A DNA stretch of 48,677 nucleotides from Streptomyces humi (GTDB lineage Bacteria > Actinomycetota > Actinomycetes > Streptomycetales > Streptomycetaceae), in contig NZ_LBMU02000086.1 of assembly GCF_001005085.2 (NCBI RefSeq), forward strand, positions 1-48,677, in the 5' to 3' direction. A program made the position numbers and the translations under genes. This document shows positions 1 through 7,717 of this stretch, in pieces. Position 1 is the first letter of the stretch. The number at the start of each line of letters is the position of its first letter. The notes under the pieces are model-generated. The model was not told the DNA's origin, searched no databases, and worked only from the letters and a program-made list of their open reading frames with translations.

Positions 1-42
1 CCTCCCTTCCGCTCCCACCCACTCCCCTTCCGCCCCCTCCGC

Positions 43-175
43 CGGCCCCATCGGCCCCATCGGCCCCATCGGCCCTATAGGCGGTCGGCCCCATCGGCCC
101 CATCGGCTCCGTCGGCCCCATCGGCTCGGTCGGCCCCATCGGTCTCATCGGCCTTATCAACTCGGTCGGCCCCAT
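43..175. repeat. 9-bp tandem repeat (minisatellite)
   Basis: About fourteen tandem copies of a 9-bp unit with consensus CGGCCCCAT. Variants include CGGCTCCGT, CGGCTCGGT and CGGTCTCAT, and the register is broken once by a 7-bp insert near 79-85. Because the unit is a multiple of three it leaves a frame open on the minus strand reading Ala-Asp-Gly repeats, but that frame runs into the start of the MHYT gene and has no recognisable domain. It is listed as a repeat, not a gene. The remaining bases to 333 hold no gene I can support and presumably carry the promoter of the MHYT gene. Confidence 0.85.
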
Positions 176-333
176 TCGGCTCCGTCGCCGTGGCCGGAAG
201 TCGTCGTTGTGACGGGCGGGTCGGACGGTGCCACCCGAGGTACGGCCGGCGTCCTGGCGAACCTCCCGGCGCACGCCCCCGGCGCGTAGTACCTTGCCCC
301 ACAATGGCCGTGACTCTGGGGGGAGTTGCACAT

Positions 334-1251
334 ATGCACGGCACCATCGACGGGTTCCACTACGGCGCGGTCACTCCGGTGGCAGCCTATCTGATGGCCT
401 GCCTGGGCGGAGCCCTGGGGCTGCGCTGCATCGTCAGGTCGCTCTACCACCAAGGGCAGTCATGGCGGCCCGGCTGGCTCGCGCTCGGGGCCGCCTCCAT
501 CGGCTGCGGCATCTGGACGATGCACTTCATCGCGATGATCGGCTTCCACGTACGGGAGACCACGATCCACTACGACGCCGGCCTCACCCTGCTCAGCCTC
601 GCGGTGGCGATCGTGGTGGTCGGCATCGGCGTCTTCGCGGTCGGCTACCGCGGCGCGACCGCCGGGACCCTCGGGGCCGCGGGCGTCGTCACCGGGCTCG
701 GCGTGGCCGCCATGCACTACCTGGGCATGTCCGCGCTCCGCCTCGACGGAGCGGTTCACTACGACGGGGTCACGGTCGCCCTCTCGGTGCTGATCGCGAT
801 CGCGGCGGCCACCGCCGCGCTCTGGGCGGCCGTGTCCGTCCGCGGCTTCACGGCGAGCCTGGGCGCCAGCCTGGTGATGGGCCTCGCGGTGTCCGGCATG
901 CACTTCACCGCGATGGCCGCGGTACGCGTCGAGGTGCATCCGGCCTCCGTCACCGCCTGGCCGAGCACGTCGTCGACCTCGCTGCTGCTGCCCATGCTGC
1001 TGGGCCCGGCGGTGTTCCTGCTGCTGGCCGGGGTGGTGGTGATGTTCGACCCGCTGCTGGTGCTCGGCGAGGGCGACTGGAGCCGGGAGCCCGCGAAGCA
1101 GGACGCCGCACCGCCGGTCCGGGCGGCCCGCTCCCGGCCGCCGGGCCCGCGCGGCGGCCGCACTCCCAGGAGCCGGGACGGCCGCCCGACCCGCCCCGCG
1201 CCGGGCACCCCGGCGCCCCACGGCACCCCTTCGCACCCCGAGCGGTGGTGA
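334..1251 (+). CDS. MHYT-domain integral membrane sensor protein
   Basis: A 305-residue protein with about seven hydrophobic helices and an MHYT sensor domain. Three MHYT-type motifs sit at helix ends: MHF at residues 63-65, MHY at 127-129 and MHF at 189-191, each followed by a small/aromatic/Met pattern. MHYT domains are thought to sense a diatomic gas or metal, possibly through copper; that is family knowledge and is not shown here. The C-terminal ~60 residues are Pro/Arg-rich and look cytoplasmic and disordered. There is no GGDEF, EAL or kinase output domain, so this is a stand-alone sensor. ATG 334 was chosen because a GGGGGGAG Shine-Dalgarno lies 8-9 bases upstream; longer in-frame starts, including ATG 304, lack one. 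Confidence 0.8.
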   Translation: MHGTIDGFHYGAVTPVAAYLMACLGGALGLRCIVRSLYHQGQSWRPGWLALGAASIGCGIWTMHFIAMIGFHVRETTIHYDAGLTLLSLAVAIVVVGIGVFAVGYRGATAGTLGAAGVVTGLGVAAMHYLGMSALRLDGAVHYDGVTVALSVLIAIAAATAALWAAVSVRGFTASLGASLVMGLAVSGMHFTAMAAVRVEVHPASVTAWPSTSSTSLLLPMLLGPAVFLLLAGVVVMFDPLLVLGEGDWSREPAKQDAAPPVRAARSRPPGPRGGRTPRSRDGRPTRPAPGTPAPHGTPSHPERW

Positions 1252-1315
1252 CCCGGCCCGCGCCGCGCCAACCCCCGCACCCCGGCACTTCGTTGATCGT
1301 TGCTACGGTTCCGGA

Positions 1316-2818
1316 GTGTCTGACTCCTCACGCGATACCGCAGAAGGCGCCGGCTGGGGCGAGGCCGAGCGGGGTGCCTACCGCCGGCTGATGCCGGACC
1401 ATGTCGAGAAGCTGTTCTGGTTCGACCCCGGCACCATGTGGGCCGCCCGCAACGGCGTACTGGCGTCCTGGTTCGGCGACCCGACCGGCCGTACCCGCGG
1501 CCGCTGGGTGGCCGGGCGGGAGGCCGCCGGGGCACCCGCCGACAAGGTGATCAGGCGGCACGAGGGGGAACGCTTCTCGTTCATGGTGATCGGCGACCCG
1601 GGCGAGGGCGACGACTCCCAGTACGCCGTGGTGCCGGGCTTTCTGAAGGTGAGTCAGGGCACCGACTTCGCGGTGATCACGAGCGACGTCATCTACCCGG
1701 TCGGCACCACCGACGACTACGGCCCGAAGTTCTTCCGGCCATACCAGGACTACCCGGCGCCGATCTACGCGATCCCGGGCAACCACGACTGGTACGAGGA
1801 CCTCGGCGCGTTCATGCGCGTCTTCTGCGACGACGCCCCGCCCCTCACCCCCGAACCGAAGCCCCGTCCGCTCACCCGGGCCTGGTGGCGCACCCTGCTG
1901 TGGCACCGGCCACGCCCGGCGGACGAGGAACTGCTCGCGCAGGCAAGGAAGTTGCGGGCGACGCCGGAACAGACGGCCGTACAGCCGGGCCCCTACTGGG
2001 CGATCGACGCCGGACCGGTCCGGATCGTCGGCATCGACACCGGCCTGCTGGGCACCATCGACGCCGAACAGGGCGCCTGGCTGCGCGAGGTGTCGCGGGG
2101 ACCGCGCCCGAAGATCCTGGTCACCGGCTCCCCGTTGTACGTGGACGGCGCACACCACCCGTGCCCGATCGAGGGCGGCGGCACCGTGGACGACATCGTC
2201 CGCGACCCGGCGCACCACTACGTCGCGGCGATCGGCGGCGACATCCACAACTACCAGCGCTACCCCGTCGACGTGGACGGCCGCACCATCCAGTACGTGG
2301 TCGCGGGCGGCGGCGGTGCCTTCATGCACGCCACCCACACCATCCCCCGGGTCTCGGTCGCGAACGTCACCGAGGACGACTTCCGCTGCTACCCGCTGCG
2401 CGGTGACTCGCTCGCCTTCTACAGCCGGCTCTACGGCCGCCGGCTGCGGCTCCCCCGCCTCCTCACCCTCACCGCGGCGGAGGCCACGGCCGTGATCACC
2501 GAGCGGCTGGGCATCCGGCCCGGCCGCACCCCCACCGCGGACACTCCGGTCACCCGCCGCGCCCGGCTGGTCGCGACCCTGCTCGGCACCGGCAGCCGGC
2601 CGGACCGCGGCTCCCGGTTCCGGCTCCCGGTGAAGAAGATCTACACCCAGCTGTTCTCGCCTGGCTCGGTCAGCTACAGCCCGCCGTTCTTCAAGTGCTT
2701 CCTGCGTCTGGACGTCACCCCGGAGGCGGTGCGGCTGCGCTGCTTCGCCGCCACCGGCAACCGCCCGCAGGAACTGGACCCGCCGGTCGAGGACGAGATC
2801 GTCATCCCGCTCGCCTGA
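1316..2818 (+). CDS. Metallophosphoesterase (calcineurin-like) protein
   Basis: A 500-residue cytoplasmic protein of the calcineurin-like phosphoesterase fold. Metal-binding motifs appear in order: Gly-Asp at residues 93-94 (VIGDPGEGDD), Asp124 in SDVIYPVG, GNHD at 155-158, and GGDIHNY at 307-313. The second motif begins with Ser where most relatives have Gly (GDVIYP-like). The N-terminal ~80 residues and the C-terminal ~120 residues are additional to the catalytic core. The natural substrate cannot be read from sequence. It starts with GTG 64 bases after the MHYT gene, so the two could be co-transcribed. The start follows a short GGAG. Confidence 0.8.
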   Translation: MSDSSRDTAEGAGWGEAERGAYRRLMPDHVEKLFWFDPGTMWAARNGVLASWFGDPTGRTRGRWVAGREAAGAPADKVIRRHEGERFSFMVIGDPGEGDDSQYAVVPGFLKVSQGTDFAVITSDVIYPVGTTDDYGPKFFRPYQDYPAPIYAIPGNHDWYEDLGAFMRVFCDDAPPLTPEPKPRPLTRAWWRTLLWHRPRPADEELLAQARKLRATPEQTAVQPGPYWAIDAGPVRIVGIDTGLLGTIDAEQGAWLREVSRGPRPKILVTGSPLYVDGAHHPCPIEGGGTVDDIVRDPAHHYVAAIGGDIHNYQRYPVDVDGRTIQYVVAGGGGAFMHATHTIPRVSVANVTEDDFRCYPLRGDSLAFYSRLYGRRLRLPRLLTLTAAEATAVITERLGIRPGRTPTADTPVTRRARLVATLLGTGSRPDRGSRFRLPVKKIYTQLFSPGSVSYSPPFFKCFLRLDVTPEAVRLRCFAATGNRPQELDPPVEDEIVIPLA

Positions 2819-2884
2819 TCACACTCCCGCAATGTTCGGGTGCCAGAATCGGGGCAGAACTGACGTACGACCGTTGGAGGACCC

Positions 2885-3928
2885 GTGCCGTCCACCCCCC
2901 GCCCGCTGCGCAGACTGGGCTTCCTCACCATCGGCCTGTTCGACGGCGCGGATCCGGGCAAGGGGCACGAGTCCACACTGGAGATCATCGAGCTGGGCGA
3001 GCGGCTGGGCTTCGACAGCGCGTGGGTGCGCCACCGCCACCTCCAGTACGGCATCTCGTCGCCCGTCGCCGTCCTCGCGGCGGCCTCGCAGCGCACCAGC
3101 CGTATCGAGCTCGGCACCGCGGTGATCCCGCTGGGCTGGGAGAACCCGCTGCGGCTCGCCGAGGACCTGGCGACCGTCGACCTGCTGTCCGGCGGCCGGC
3201 TCAACCCGGGTGTGAGCGTGGGTCCGCCCATGCACTACGAGCAGGTCAGGGAGGCTCTCTACCCGGACACGGCGGACCGCGAGGACTTCGGCTACGAGCG
3301 GGTGCGGCGGCTGCTGGACTTCGTGCGCGGCGAACGGGCCACCGACTTCAGCGGGGTGGAGGGCTTCGAGGTCTTCTCCGACGTGGTCCAGCCGCACTCC
3401 GCCGGTCTCGGACGCCGCCTCTGGTACGGCGGCGGCAGCCTCGGCTCGGCGCGCTGGGCGGGCGAGCACGGGATGAACTTCCTGACCAGCAGTGTGGTCA
3501 AGGCCGAGGGACCGGACGGCGCGGACGGCCCGTACGACTTCGCGGAGATCCAGCGCTCGCAGATCGCCGCGTTCCGGGGCCACCACCCCGACGGCGCGGC
3601 GGCCCGGGTCTCCCAGGGGCTGGTGGTGATCCCCACCGACTCCGCCACGCCCGAGCAGCGCGCCCGGTACGAGGCGTACGCGGCCAAGCGGCTGCCCCGC
3701 ACCACGGCCCCGCAGGGTCCGGCGCGGCTGCTGTTCGCGCCGGACCTGGTCGGGACGTCGGCCGAGATCGCCGCGCGACTGCACGCGCACGCCGGTTTCC
3801 GCGAGGTGGACGAGGTGGCCTTCGCGCTGCCGTTCACCTTCGAGCACGAGGACTACGTCCAGATCCTCACCGACATCGCGACCCACCTGGGCCCGGCGCT
3901 GGGCTGGCGTCCCGCGGCGGCCGGCTGA
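2885..3928 (+). CDS. Luciferase-like (LLM) flavin-dependent monooxygenase
   Basis: A 347-residue TIM-barrel protein of the bacterial luciferase-like superfamily. These enzymes use reduced FMN or F420. Typical landmarks are the N-terminal LGFLTIGLFDG strand, the LGERLGFDSAWVRH segment, the LGTAVIPLGWENPLRLAEDLATVD helix region and LSGGRLNPGVSVG around residue 100. Substrate and cofactor are not determinable here. The GTG start is well supported by GGAGG at 2876-2880. The gene ends 1 bp before the convergent dioxygenase stop, so no shared terminator fits between them. It follows the phosphoesterase by 66 bp on the same strand. Confidence 0.82.
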   Translation: MPSTPRPLRRLGFLTIGLFDGADPGKGHESTLEIIELGERLGFDSAWVRHRHLQYGISSPVAVLAAASQRTSRIELGTAVIPLGWENPLRLAEDLATVDLLSGGRLNPGVSVGPPMHYEQVREALYPDTADREDFGYERVRRLLDFVRGERATDFSGVEGFEVFSDVVQPHSAGLGRRLWYGGGSLGSARWAGEHGMNFLTSSVVKAEGPDGADGPYDFAEIQRSQIAAFRGHHPDGAAARVSQGLVVIPTDSATPEQRARYEAYAAKRLPRTTAPQGPARLLFAPDLVGTSAEIAARLHAHAGFREVDEVAFALPFTFEHEDYVQILTDIATHLGPALGWRPAAAG

Positions 3929-3929
3929 C

Positions 3930-4895
3930 TCACCAGCGGCGCGGCCGCGTGCCGGTGACGGGCTGCGACGGTTCGCCGTCCACGCCGACCGGTACCTCGC
4001 CGTGCAGCATCACCCGGTGCATGACGCGGGGGAATCCGAGATGGGCGCTGTCGCTGGGCGCGAGGTGGATGGTGGCGCGGTTGTCCCAGAAGGCGACGCT
4101 GCCCGGCTCCCAGCGGAAGCGGACGGTGTACTCCGGTCGTACGGCCTGTTCGAGAAGCATCCCGAGGAGCGCGGCGCTCTCCGGACGGGAGACGCCGACG
4201 ATCTGCTCGATGTAGTAGCCGTTGACGTAGAGCACCCGCTCGCCGGTCTCCGGGTGGACGCGCACCAACGGGTGCACCGAGGCCACCTGGTGGTCCAGCA
4301 GGTGCCGGAGGTACGCGTCGTCGCCGGGGCGGGGCTGGTAGCCGACGCCGAGGCGGTGTTCGGCGCGCAGCCCGTCGGCGAACGCGCGCACGGGTGCGGA
4401 GAGGCCGGCGTAGGCGGCGGCGAGGTTGGACCAGGTGGTGTCGCCGCCGTACGGCGGGACGGTCTCGGCGCGCAGGACGGTCGCCGCCGGCGGGTCGATG
4501 CGGGCGCCGTGGTCGCAGTGCCAGCCGCGCAGCAGGGTGTGCCGACGCCGCTGGAGCCACTCCTCGTGCTCCATCCCGAAGCGGCCGCCCAGCTCCAGCC
4601 GGTCGGCGGTGGTCTCCACCTCCGGGAAGTCCGGGGGTGAGGCACCGCCGCGCCGTCCCAGGACCACGGGTTCACCGAAGCGCCGTGCGAAGGCGACATG
4701 GCCCGCGTGGTCCAGCCGCTGGTCCCGGAAGAAGACGACCTTCCACCGGAGCACGGCCTCCCGGATCACCCCGACCACCGCGTCGTCGAGGTCCTCGGTG
4801 AGGTCGACCCCGGTGATCTCGGCGCCGATGTGCCCGGCGACCGGGTGCACCCCGACCCCCGCGGTGCGCTCGGCCGTGCCCTGGTCCGTCGTCAT
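3930..4895 (-). CDS. TauD/TfdA-family Fe(II)/2-oxoglutarate dioxygenase
   Basis: A 321-residue protein of the TauD/TfdA family, which couples 2-oxoglutarate decarboxylation to hydroxylation of sulfonates, aryloxyacetates, amino acids or natural products. The iron facial triad is visible as His126-x-Asp128 (GWHCDHG) and the distal His277 (DNRATIHLAPSD), with the 2-oxoglutarate-binding Arg at 290 or 294 (FPRVMHR). The frame is open upstream for 52 more codons, but that extension runs through the divergent promoter, so ATG 4895 (MTTDQGT) is preferred. No sulfonate transporter is adjacent, so a taurine-specific role is not supported. It is divergent from the kinase-like gene at 5029. Confidence 0.82.
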   Translation of the reverse strand: MTTDQGTAERTAGVGVHPVAGHIGAEITGVDLTEDLDDAVVGVIREAVLRWKVVFFRDQRLDHAGHVAFARRFGEPVVLGRRGGASPPDFPEVETTADRLELGGRFGMEHEEWLQRRRHTLLRGWHCDHGARIDPPAATVLRAETVPPYGGDTTWSNLAAAYAGLSAPVRAFADGLRAEHRLGVGYQPRPGDDAYLRHLLDHQVASVHPLVRVHPETGERVLYVNGYYIEQIVGVSRPESAALLGMLLEQAVRPEYTVRFRWEPGSVAFWDNRATIHLAPSDSAHLGFPRVMHRVMLHGEVPVGVDGEPSQPVTGTRPRRW

Positions 4896-4952
4896 GCGTG
4901 CTCCGATGGTCGTAGGTACCGCTTCCCCGAAGATCGTGACAGTCCGGCGCAC

Positions 4953-4972
4953 TCCGCAAAAGACGTTGCGGA
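4953..4972. promoter_or_regulatory. Operator-like inverted repeat in divergent promoter region
   Basis: A perfect inverted repeat TCCGCAA-N6-TTGCGGA lies in the 133-bp gap between the divergent TauD-type dioxygenase and APH-type genes. The size and central spacing fit a dimeric HTH regulator. No regulator gene is adjacent, so the binding protein is unknown. Confidence 0.5.
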
Positions 4973-5028
4973 ACGCGTCGGACGCGTGATGATCGCAGTG
5001 CAGCGGATCTTCACCGAAGGAGTGACCC

Positions 5029-6006
5029 ATGCATGACACGGCCGACCTCATCGCCGAGCGCTACGGGCTCGGACCGGGCCCCTGGACCCTCACCCCCGTC
5101 ACCCGGGGCGCGCTGGGCCGGATCTGGAAGCTCACGAACGCGGCCGGCACCGCCTGGGCCGCGAAGCAGCTGCTCTTCGGCTGCGACGAGGACGGCGTGG
5201 CGCGGGAGGCCGGGTTACGGCTCGCCGCCGAACGCCTGGGCATCGACTCGCCGCGCCTGTTCGCCGACCGCGGCGGCGCCCACGTCACCCGGGTCCCGGT
5301 CGCCGACGGCGTGACCCACGTGAAGCTGTACGACTGGATCGAGGGCACCCGGGCGGACCCCACGGACCCGGCGGTCCTGGACTGGTTCGGCCGGACGATG
5401 GGCCTGCTGCACCGGGCGGGCGCGGGCGCGACGGAGGCACCCGACGAGTGGTACGAGCGGTGCCCCGCGGAAGCCGACTGGCGGGACCTGCACGCGAAGG
5501 TGACCGAGGCCGGGCTGCCCTGGGCGGACGCGCTGGGCACGTTCATCGGCACGTCGGCGCGGGACCTGGCCCGGTGGGTGAGCCCGTCCGGCGCGGACGA
5601 CCGGGTGATCTCGCACCTCGATCTGCAACCCCAGAACGTCCTGGCCGGCCCCGCCGGACCCGTGCTGCTCGACTGGGACAACGCCGGACCCGTCTCCGCG
5701 GAACGGGAGTTCGCGCAGGCCCTCTACGTGTGGTCGGGCGGCAACCGGGCGGACCCGGCCGCCGCCCGGCGCCTGACCCGGGCCTACCGGCGGGCGGGCG
5801 GCACCGCCACCGTCCGCGGCCCGGAGTCCTTCGCCATGCTCTTCGCCACCTCGCTGAACTACGTCCACGTCCAGGCCGAGGCCGCCGTGGACCCCCGGCT
5901 GACTCCCGATCAGCGCGAGTTCGGGAGCGGTGAGGTCGCCGCCCGGCTGGCCGACGTGCCGGACCTCGCGGCGGTGTCCCGGCTGGTCGCGGCCGTCACA
6001 CCGTGA
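5029..6006 (+). CDS. APH-family phosphotransferase
   Basis: A 325-residue protein of the aminoglycoside phosphotransferase / choline kinase fold. The catalytic loop HLDLQPQN at 196-203 supplies Asp198 and Asn203, and the metal-binding DWD at 215-217 follows at the expected distance. A likely ATP-binding lysine is Lys46 (AAKQLL). Members phosphorylate aminoglycosides, homoserine, choline or other small hydroxyl compounds; substrate and any resistance role are not deducible. ATG 5029 has an AAGGAG Shine-Dalgarno 6-7 bases upstream. The last 11 bases overlap the end of the convergent GH32 gene. Confidence 0.8.
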   Translation: MHDTADLIAERYGLGPGPWTLTPVTRGALGRIWKLTNAAGTAWAAKQLLFGCDEDGVAREAGLRLAAERLGIDSPRLFADRGGAHVTRVPVADGVTHVKLYDWIEGTRADPTDPAVLDWFGRTMGLLHRAGAGATEAPDEWYERCPAEADWRDLHAKVTEAGLPWADALGTFIGTSARDLARWVSPSGADDRVISHLDLQPQNVLAGPAGPVLLDWDNAGPVSAEREFAQALYVWSGGNRADPAAARRLTRAYRRAGGTATVRGPESFAMLFATSLNYVHVQAEAAVDPRLTPDQREFGSGEVAARLADVPDLAAVSRLVAAVTP

Positions 6007-7546
6007 ACTCCCTGACGACGGTGTTACGGAACACCGCAGGACCGCCGATGGTGAACAGCGCCAGCCGGTCGTCGACGAGATACGGGAACACCTCGCTGGA
6101 GTGTGTGTGCCGGCCGTCACCGACGAACATCTCCACGGAGGTGCGGTCGACGAGGATGCGCAGCTTCACCGAACCCGTGGAGAGGTCGAACGGGGTGTGG
6201 CTCTCCTGCCGGTCGCCACTGGTGTCGGGGTTCACGGTGTTCCGCCGGTTGAGGAACGCGTAGTCGCCGTAGACCCCGGCGTCGATGTGCCGACCGCCGT
6301 CCGGCGACCGGCGCAACTGCGCTCCCGCGCCGGTGACTTCGGACCAGGTGATCTCGGTGGTCAGCTCGTACGACGTGCCCCTGTAGTCGAGGAGGAGGGT
6401 GCCGTCGACGGTCAGGTCACCGAGATCGACCGTGCGGGAGACGTACGCGTCGAGCGCGGCGACGGGCTGGGAGGCGAGGTAGTAGCCGCCGTCGGAGGCA
6501 TGCTTCAGGGTGACTTCGCGGACGATGGAGTCGGTGCCGTTGAAGCCGTCGCAGTCGATGGTGGGGGTGGTGTTCGGGTAGGCCCAGTCGTTGAGCCAGC
6601 CCAACGCGTAGCGTGCGGAGTCGTCGAGGACGCCGGCGCGGTCCCGCTTCTCGAAGGTGACGGCCGCGTACCAGTCCCAGCCGTGATCGAGCCACTGCGG
6701 GTCGGCGGCGTCGGCGGTGAACGCGCTGCCGTCGAAGGAACCGGTCCAGTAGGCGTAGGTGTTGGGCAGTCCGGAGCCGGTGCCGTCCGCGCTCACCCCC
6801 AGCACCCACTTGACGGTGCCGTCGTCGGCGGTGATCTCGAACAGGTCGGGGCACTCCAGGGTGCCGATGCCGTCCTTGACGAAACCGCCCGCGTAGGTCC
6901 AGGACCTGAGGTCCGCCGAGTGGTAGAAGCCGACCTTGTTCCGCTCGGCGAGGGCCATCACCCAGCGGTCGTCGACCTCGTCCCGGATCACCTTGGGGTC
7001 GCGGAAGTCGGCGACACCCGGGTTGGGCAGGACGGGGTCGGTGCCGTGGTCGGTGAAGGTACGGCCGCCGTCCGTGGAGTAGTAGAGGAACTGCTCCTGG
7101 TGGTCGGTGCCGCCGCCCGGTGACATGGTGACGATCACGATGACCGCGCCCGCCCCGAAGCCCGCCGTGTCACCGGTGTCGACGACGGCGGAGCCCGACC
7201 AGACGTCGCCGTTGACGGTGGTGTCCTTGGGTACGGCGATCCCCCGGTCGGTGAAGGAGACCAGGTCGGTGCTGGTGGCGAGGCGCCAGGCGGTGCCCAC
7301 GACGCCGTCCAGGTAGTCGGCGTTGTAGAGGTAGTAGTAGTGGTACTCACCGTCGATCCAGACCGGGCGCTGGGGGTCGTTCTTCCACTGGTCGGGGACC
7401 GTGAAGTGGTAGGCGGCACGGTAACTCGCGCAGCCGCGCACGGCTTTGGTCCTGGGCTTGGCGGCGGCCGGTGTGGTGGGCAGCACTGCGGCGGTGGCCC
7501 CCGCGGCCGATCCGGCGAACAGTGCTCTTCTGGACAGCCCTGGCAT
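5996..7546 (-). CDS. Secreted GH32 fructan hydrolase or fructotransferase (levanase-like)
   Basis: A 516-residue GH32 enzyme with an N-terminal twin-arginine signal (LSRRALFAG, residues 4-12, then an Ala-rich stretch to about 29), so it is exported folded. The five-bladed propeller carries the nucleophile Asp57 in WKNDPQRP, the stabilising Asp183 in FRDP, and the acid/base Glu231 in ECP. The usual WMNDPNG box is altered to WKNDPQRPV, a variant I associate with levan-specific enzymes and levan fructotransferases; this is family recollection, not a search result. The C-terminal beta-sandwich is present (SVEMFVGDG). ATG 7546 is chosen for the following Tat signal and a GAGAGGG upstream. It is divergent from the ABC importer genes and probably supplies their substrate. 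Confidence 0.85.
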   Translation of the reverse strand: MPGLSRRALFAGSAAGATAAVLPTTPAAAKPRTKAVRGCASYRAAYHFTVPDQWKNDPQRPVWIDGEYHYYYLYNADYLDGVVGTAWRLATSTDLVSFTDRGIAVPKDTTVNGDVWSGSAVVDTGDTAGFGAGAVIVIVTMSPGGGTDHQEQFLYYSTDGGRTFTDHGTDPVLPNPGVADFRDPKVIRDEVDDRWVMALAERNKVGFYHSADLRSWTYAGGFVKDGIGTLECPDLFEITADDGTVKWVLGVSADGTGSGLPNTYAYWTGSFDGSAFTADAADPQWLDHGWDWYAAVTFEKRDRAGVLDDSARYALGWLNDWAYPNTTPTIDCDGFNGTDSIVREVTLKHASDGGYYLASQPVAALDAYVSRTVDLGDLTVDGTLLLDYRGTSYELTTEITWSEVTGAGAQLRRSPDGGRHIDAGVYGDYAFLNRRNTVNPDTSGDRQESHTPFDLSTGSVKLRILVDRTSVEMFVGDGRHTHSSEVFPYLVDDRLALFTIGGPAVFRNTVVREFTV

Positions 7547-7566
7547 CACGCATCGTCCCTCTCGTG

Positions 7567-7606
7567 TCAACCGGCCGTCCCTGCGGCTCAGAAGCCGGCC
7601 GGTTGA
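7567..7606 (-). promoter_or_regulatory. Hairpin in 5' leader of the secreted GH32 gene
   Basis: A perfect 11-bp inverted repeat (TCAACCGGCCG at 7567-7577 and its complement at 7596-7606) with an 18-nt loop lies in the leader of the secreted GH32 gene. It ends 4 bases from the Shine-Dalgarno at 7557-7563. It could be an mRNA stem influencing ribosome access or stability, or a further protein site. Confidence 0.55.
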
Positions 7607-7613
7607 ATCCAGG

Positions 7614-7641
7614 ACTGTAGACCTAACTCGTTAAAGGTCAA
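7614..7641 (-). promoter_or_regulatory. Promoter with embedded operator O1 for secreted GH32
   Basis: Reading on the minus strand, TTGACC (7636-7641) and TACAGT (7614-7619) are separated by 16 bp and fit a sigma-70-like promoter for the GH32 gene. The spacer contains operator O1, CCTAACTCGTTAAAGG at 7622-7637. Its complement matches operator O2 (7701-7716) at 14 of 16 positions, sharing AACGAGTTAGG. A bound repressor would cover the promoter. Confidence 0.6.
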
Positions 7642-7654
7642 GCTTTCGCGACCC

Positions 7655-7716
7655 TTGACAGGCCCCTGACGCCTTCACATCATCTGGGCATCGAACATTT
7701 CCTAAAACGAGTTAGG
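7655..7716 (+). promoter_or_regulatory. Promoter and operator O2 for the fructan ABC importer operon
   Basis: TTGACA at 7655-7660 with CATCAT at 7678-7683 (17-bp spacer) is a good -35 and a weak -10. Operator O2, CCTAAAACGAGTTAGG at 7701-7716, has perfect CCTAA/TTAGG arms and sits between the expected transcription start and the start codon, so it also covers the ribosome-binding area. O1 and O2 face each other across the divergent gap. This suggests one LacI-type repressor, most simply the one encoded at 12290-13396. Confidence 0.6.
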
Positions 7717-7717
7717 C

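Noticed and set aside
75..347. Minus-strand open frame of 90 codons with Ala-Asp-Gly repeats
   Set aside because: It is produced by the 9-bp repeat, has no domain, and starts inside the MHYT gene.
5029..6006. Aminoglycoside resistance gene
   Set aside because: The APH fold is clear, but the family has many other kinases and nothing in the context supports antibiotic resistance.
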